Shown piece after piece: positions 43,971 through 47,609 of a stretch of 47,609 nucleotides of DNA. Under the pieces are notes generated by a model, which was given only the letters and a program-made list of their open reading frames with translations, was not told the origin of the DNA and searched no databases. The DNA is from Sphingopyxis soli (GTDB taxonomy: Bacteria; Pseudomonadota; Alphaproteobacteria; Sphingomonadales; Sphingomonadaceae). The stretch spans positions 1-47,609 of the forward strand of contig NZ_JAFMTR010000085.1 of assembly GCF_018682675.1 (NCBI RefSeq), read 5' to 3'. Every line of letters begins with the position of its first letter. Position 1 is the first letter of the stretch. Position numbers and translations under genes: made by a program.

Positions 43971-43998
43971 TATATAATGACGGACGCAAGAATGTCTA
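43971..43998 (-). promoter_or_regulatory. tetR promoter, near-leaderless
   Basis: TAGACA (43993-43998) and TATATA (43971-43976) on the minus strand are 16 bases apart. The transcript would begin near 43964, only a few bases before ATG 43961, with no room for a ribosome site. CGGTATATAA here (43968-43977) matches the -10 region of the efflux operon, suggesting shared control and autoregulation. Confidence 0.55.
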
Positions 43999-44042
43999 GG
44001 GGCTGACCTTGGGGGAGCGGTCCGCACTCCTGTCGATGAGGT

Positions 44043-44714
44043 TCAGGACCCGGCTGCCTTCTTCGCTTTCTTCGCACCAGGCGTGGGGGTTTTCGGCTTG
44101 TAGCGGCAGAGATCCTCGACCGGGCAGCGCCAGCATTCGGGGGTGCGCGCCTTGCAGATGTAGCGGCCGTGGAGGATCAGCCAGTGGTGCGCGCCGACCC
44201 GGAACGGCTGCGGCGTCTCCTTGTCGAGCTTCCTTTCCACCGCGAGCACGGTCTTGCCGGGCGCGAGGCCCGTGCGGTTGCCGACGCGGAAGATATGCGT
44301 GTCGACCGCGAAGGTCTCGGCTCCGAAGGCGCAGTTCATCACGACATTGGCGGTCTTGCGCCCGACGCCGGGCAGTTCGACGAGCGTATCGCGGTCGGCG
44401 GGCACCTCGCCGCCGAAATCACGGACGAGAATTTCGCTGAGCGCGATGACGTTCTTCGCCTTCGCGTTGAACAGCCCGATCGTCCTGATGTGCTGCCTGA
44501 GCCCCTCCTCGCCGAGGGCGACCATCTCCTGCGGAGTCTTCACCTCCTGAAACAGCCGCCGCGTCGCCTTGTTCACCCCGACGTCGGTCGCCTGCGCCGA
44601 AAGCACCACCGCGACGAGCAGCTGGTAGATATTGCCGAATTCCAGCTCGGTCTCGGGGCCGGGGTTCAGCTCGGCGAGGCGGCGGTAGAATTCGAAGATG
44701 TCGGCCTTTTTCAT
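44043..44714 (-). CDS. nth: Endonuclease III
   Basis: A 223-residue DNA glycosylase/AP lyase. The helix-hairpin-helix LPGVGRKTANVV carries the catalytic lysine (about residue 120), VDTHIFRVGNR holds the catalytic Asp, and C-KARTPE-C-WR-C-PVEDL-C is the CX6CX2CX5C 4Fe-4S cluster. It removes oxidised pyrimidines. Its ATG overlaps the stop of the upstream M48 protease gene by four bases, so the two are co-translated. Confidence 0.95.
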   Translation of the reverse strand: MKKADIFEFYRRLAELNPGPETELEFGNIYQLLVAVVLSAQATDVGVNKATRRLFQEVKTPQEMVALGEEGLRQHIRTIGLFNAKAKNVIALSEILVRDFGGEVPADRDTLVELPGVGRKTANVVMNCAFGAETFAVDTHIFRVGNRTGLAPGKTVLAVERKLDKETPQPFRVGAHHWLILHGRYICKARTPECWRCPVEDLCRYKPKTPTPGAKKAKKAAGS

Positions 44715-45889
44715 TCGGGTGCCGGGGTTTCGACCGGCGGATGCGCCGCCTTCCACTCCATCGCCGCGCGCACGCGCCGTTCGACCGAGGGGTGCGAATA
44801 GAAGACGAACTCCTCGACCGCGTTCGGGCGCGGGCTGCGATATTCTGCGGTCTTGACCAGCGCGCTGGCGAGCGCGTCGGGCAGGTTCACCGTCTGCAGC
44901 GAATAGGCGTCTGCCGCGCTCTCGTCGGTGCGCGACAGCGTGTTCAGCACCGGCTGCGCGAGGAAGGCGAAGAGCGAGAGGAGGAACATCAGCACCGGGA
45001 AGCCGCGCGGATCGCCGATCCCCGCATCGCTGCCGAACGCACGCGCGACGCGCGGAAAGATCCGGTCGGCGAGAAAGAAGAGCAGCACCGCGAGCAACGA
45101 AAAGACGATCACGATGATCCACACGTGACCGAGGACATAATGGCCGATTTCGTGCCCCGTCACCGCCTTCACCTCGTCGAGCGAGGCGCCCTTCAGCGCG
45201 ACGTCCGAAATCGCGATGCGCGCCGAATGGCCGAGCCCCGAGACATTGGCGGTGAAATTGTTCGACTGGCGCGAGCCGTCGAACATGTAGATGCGGCCGG
45301 GGTCGATCCCCGCCTCCTTCGCCTGGACGACCAGCGCATCGCGCACCGGCCCCGCCGGCACCGGCTTGTAATCGTTGAACAGCGGTTCGATCACGACCGG
45401 TGCGAGCAGCAGGATCAGCGAAATCGCGGCGGCGGCGAGCCCGCCCGACCAGATCCACCAGCGCTTCCCCGCGCGCCGGATCAGCGCATAGATGCCGAGG
45501 AAGAAGAGCGCGCCGAGCAGAACCCCGATGACCAAGCCGATGGCGCCCTGCCCCAGATAATCGCCGAGCGGCTGGCTGGTGCGGCCATAGGCGGTTTCGC
45601 GCCACCAGCCGGTGTAGAGATCCCACGGCAGCGTGACGATCGCCGAAAGCAGCAGGAAGGCGGCACAGACAAGGAAGGTGCGGAGCGCAAAACCGCGCTT
45701 GCCCAGCTTTGCGTCGATCCGGTCGAGGATGCGCAGGCGCACGAAAAGATAGGTGACCAGCCCTGCGACGACAACGCCCCAGAAACTCAGCCATTCGCTG
45801 CCACGGGTATAATCGGCGGCCTTGGCGAGCGCCTCGGGACCGAGCGCGTCGATATAGGCCTTGGTCGCGGCGGCGGGATCGAAACTCAT
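44711..45889 (-). CDS. M48 family (Ste24-like) membrane zinc metallopeptidase
   Basis: A 392-residue protein with several membrane helices in the first 200 residues. The HEIGHYVLGH zinc site lies near residue 245, and a later DESAADAYS motif supplies the third zinc ligand. Family members cleave membrane or prenylated peptides and act in envelope quality control. It is the first gene of a pair with nth. ATG 45889 begins MSFDPAAAT. Confidence 0.92.
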   Translation of the reverse strand: MSFDPAAATKAYIDALGPEALAKAADYTRGSEWLSFWGVVVAGLVTYLFVRLRILDRIDAKLGKRGFALRTFLVCAAFLLLSAIVTLPWDLYTGWWRETAYGRTSQPLGDYLGQGAIGLVIGVLLGALFFLGIYALIRRAGKRWWIWSGGLAAAAISLILLLAPVVIEPLFNDYKPVPAGPVRDALVVQAKEAGIDPGRIYMFDGSRQSNNFTANVSGLGHSARIAISDVALKGASLDEVKAVTGHEIGHYVLGHVWIIVIVFSLLAVLLFFLADRIFPRVARAFGSDAGIGDPRGFPVLMFLLSLFAFLAQPVLNTLSRTDESAADAYSLQTVNLPDALASALVKTAEYRSPRPNAVEEFVFYSHPSVERRVRAAMEWKAAHPPVETPAPE

Positions 45890-45950
45890 GGCAGTGCTCC
45901 AGCTGTATTATCTCTATAGAACACAGAGAGGGGCCGCGGGCAAGCGGGGG

Positions 45951-46676
45951 TCAGAGACCCAGCACCTGCGGCATCGTGTAGCGGCCGGGCTTCTGGTGGA
46001 CCAGCCACAGCGCCGCGCGAACGGCGCCGCGCGCGAAGATCATCCGGTTCTCGGCGCGGTGCGCAAGGGTGATCATCTCCTCGGGCCCCGCGAAGATCAC
46101 GTCATGGTCGCCCGCGACGGTGCCGCCGCGCAAGGACGCGAAGCCGATCTTGCCGTGCCCGCGCGCGCCGGTGAGGCCGTCGCGGCCGCGTTCGGAGCAG
46201 GTTGCGAGACTGATCCCGCGCCCCTCGGCAGCCGCCTGGCCGAGGAGCAGCGCGGTGCCGCTCGGCGCATCGACCTTCTTGCGGTGGTGCATTTCGACGA
46301 TCTCGATATCCCAGTCGGCATCGAGCCGCGCCGCCGCCTCGCGCACCAGATGCGCGAGCAGGGTGACGCCGAGCGAGGTGTTGCCGGTCTGGAGCACCGC
46401 AATGCCGTGCGCGGCGTCGTCGATCAGATAATGGTGGCGCTCCTCGAGCCCGGTCGTGCCGATCACGATCGGCTTTTTCGCGGCGACGCAGGCATCGAGC
46501 GTCGCTTCCAGCGCGGCGGGAGAGGAGAAATCGACGAGCACGTCGCTGTCGGAGGCGAGGCGGACGATGTTGCCGCCCTTGTCAACGCCGCAGCTGCGCT
46601 GGCCGGCCTCCGAGATCGCGGCGGCAAGCGCGACGCCCATCCGCCCTTCGCTGCCGATAATGCCGATGCTGGTCAT
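45951..46676 (-). CDS. dapB: 4-hydroxy-tetrahydrodipicolinate reductase
   Basis: A 241-residue protein. The NAD(P) loop is GIIGSEGRMGVAL, and the catalytic region EMHHRKKVDAPSGTALLLG carries the His-Lys acid-base pair and substrate loop of DapB. It makes tetrahydrodipicolinate for lysine and peptidoglycan diaminopimelate. ATG 46676 has GAGGGG at about six bases; an upstream in-frame start at 46697 is less likely. It is divergent from the sirtuin gene across a palindrome-bearing gap. Confidence 0.95.
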   Translation of the reverse strand: MTSIGIIGSEGRMGVALAAAISEAGQRSCGVDKGGNIVRLASDSDVLVDFSSPAALEATLDACVAAKKPIVIGTTGLEERHHYLIDDAAHGIAVLQTGNTSLGVTLLAHLVREAAARLDADWDIEIVEMHHRKKVDAPSGTALLLGQAAAEGRGISLATCSERGRDGLTGARGHGKIGFASLRGGTVAGDHDVIFAGPEEMITLAHRAENRMIFARGAVRAALWLVHQKPGRYTMPQVLGL

Positions 46677-46716
46677 GGTACGTCCCCTCGATTTCACTCC
46701 CCCTTAGCCGCTCGCA

Positions 46717-46780
46717 TCGAGCGAAGTCGAGATGGTCCGAAGGTCGGCGCGATGTCGACGGGCATCTCGACTTCGCCCGA
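46717..46780. repeat. Long inverted repeat between dapB and sirtuin genes
   Basis: An 18-base arm at 46717-46734 pairs with 46763-46780 with one mismatch, around a 28-base loop. The GAAGTCGAGATG core is a sequence type often repeated between genes in sphingomonads. It lies in the divergent gap, where it may influence either transcript. Confidence 0.6.
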
Positions 46781-46802
46781 TCCGAACGGTTAGGGAGGCA
46801 GC

Positions 46803-47507
46803 ATGTCTCCGATCCAGAATATCGTCATCCTGACCGGCGCCGGCGTTTCGGCCGAAAGCGGCATCGACACCTTCCGCGACGCGGGCGGGCTGTGGGAACA
46901 GCATCGCGTCGAGGATGTCGCGACCCCCGAGGCGTTCGAACGCGACCCCGATCTCGTGTTCCGCTTCTATGACATGCGGCGCGAAGCGATCCAGACGAAG
47001 CAGCCGAACGCCGCGCACCGGGCGCTCGCGCGGCTCGATGCGGAATGGCCCGGCGAGCTGACGATCGTCACGCAGAATGTCGACGATCTGCACGAGCGCG
47101 CCGGGGCGAGACGGCTCATCCATATGCACGGCGAGCATCTGACCGCCTGGTGCACCGGTTGCGACGCGCATGTGCCGTGGACCGGCGCGTTGATCGACCG
47201 GCCCGCCTGCCCGGCGTGCGGCGTGCGCGGCCACCTGCGCCCCGACATCGTCTGGTTCGGCGAGATGCCGTACCGGATGGACGAGATTTACCATGCCATC
47301 AATCGCGCCGATCTGTTCGTGTCGATCGGCACGTCCGGCGCAGTCTATCCCGCGGCCGGGTTCGTGCGCGAGGCACGCGCGACGGGGGCGCTGACGCTCG
47401 AGCTCAACATGGAGCCGAGCCAGGGCAGCCACTGGTTCGACGAGGCGCGCCACGGCCCGGCGACCGAGCTGGTTCCGCAGTGGGTCGAACAGATGCTGGA
47501 GCGGTGA
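46803..47507 (+). CDS. cobB: NAD-dependent protein deacylase, class III sirtuin (CobB type)
   Basis: A 234-residue sirtuin. NAD loop TGAGVSAESGIDTFRD, TQNVDDLHERAG, catalytic His109 in MHGEH, zinc cysteines Cys117, Cys120, Cys136 and Cys139, and FGEMP. Tyr56 and Arg59 (FYDMR) match the Y-x-x-R acyl-pocket pair of class III sirtuins, so desuccinylation is likely as well as deacetylation. A GGGAGG lies just before ATG 46803. It regulates metabolic enzymes by removing lysine acyl groups. Confidence 0.93.
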   Translation: MSPIQNIVILTGAGVSAESGIDTFRDAGGLWEQHRVEDVATPEAFERDPDLVFRFYDMRREAIQTKQPNAAHRALARLDAEWPGELTIVTQNVDDLHERAGARRLIHMHGEHLTAWCTGCDAHVPWTGALIDRPACPACGVRGHLRPDIVWFGEMPYRMDEIYHAINRADLFVSIGTSGAVYPAAGFVREARATGALTLELNMEPSQGSHWFDEARHGPATELVPQWVEQMLER

Positions 47508-47609
47508 ACCCACTCGGCGCGATACGGCACCGGCCGGTTTCGACCAAAGCACGACATTTCCAGCATCGTCATCCTGGCTGCGGCGATGGCCTCGCTGTTT
47601 CAGGATCCA
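47508..47609. other. Window end without a recognisable gene
   Basis: The last hundred bases after the sirtuin stop carry no convincing start or conserved reading frame. The ORFs crossing this end on the minus strand are antisense to the sirtuin gene. A terminator could not be defined. Confidence 0.4.

Overview
The window is a GC-rich chromosomal segment from an alphaproteobacterium, most likely a sphingomonad close to Sphingopyxis. This rests on codon and gene style, the gene order ftsK - lolA - xth - ribA, a CC_3452-type small secreted protein, a stand-alone Lrp-type PutR next to a PutA without a DNA-binding domain, and sphingomonad-like intergenic inverted repeats. No database search was possible, so the genus is inference. 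No phage, insertion sequence or CRISPR array was seen.

Layout. 58-7432: glutathione transferase, CinA-like molybdopterin-binding protein, MFS exporter, transglutaminase-like protein, tRNA-Gly(CCC), and the divergent putR/putA proline catabolism pair. 7429-9881: a CcmI/CycH-like TPR protein and NADP glutamate dehydrogenase. 9930-19647 is the most unusual part: four tightly packed genes encoding a five-heme cytochrome, a lipoprotein with two HbpS/GlcG-like modules, a 645-residue outer-membrane beta-barrel and a 1443-residue ten-heme cytochrome ending in LVIVD-type repeats. By architecture this looks like an outer-membrane electron conduit (porin-cytochrome type) whose substrate is unknown.

19765-25690: ftsK, an inserted pair of small genes (short DUF5678-like protein plus retropepsin-like protease), lolA, a structured intergenic region ending in a strong terminator (possible small RNA), xth and ribA. 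25751-28742: LytTR response regulator and its LytS-type kinase, then an HxlR regulator divergent from a CC_3452-type secreted protein, with two matching palindromes between them. 28909-34936: spoT/rsh, a UbiH-family hydroxylase, a sigma-region-2-like orphan, a Lon-N-domain protein, a CnoX-like thioredoxin and tRNA-Gly(GCC). 34968-43961: a thiolase and a TetR-controlled RND efflux operon (small unknown gene, adaptor, pump, outer-membrane factor) with a long structured leader. 44043-47507: nth, an M48 protease, dapB and a class III sirtuin.

Two themes stand out. The first is a compact electron-transfer operon flanked by a cytochrome c maturation-like gene, suggesting that the cell exports haem proteins to its surface. 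The second is a set of readable regulatory sites: paired palindromes at the HxlR locus, matched operator-like motifs at both TetR-locus promoters, and inverted repeats in both wide gaps of the RND operon.
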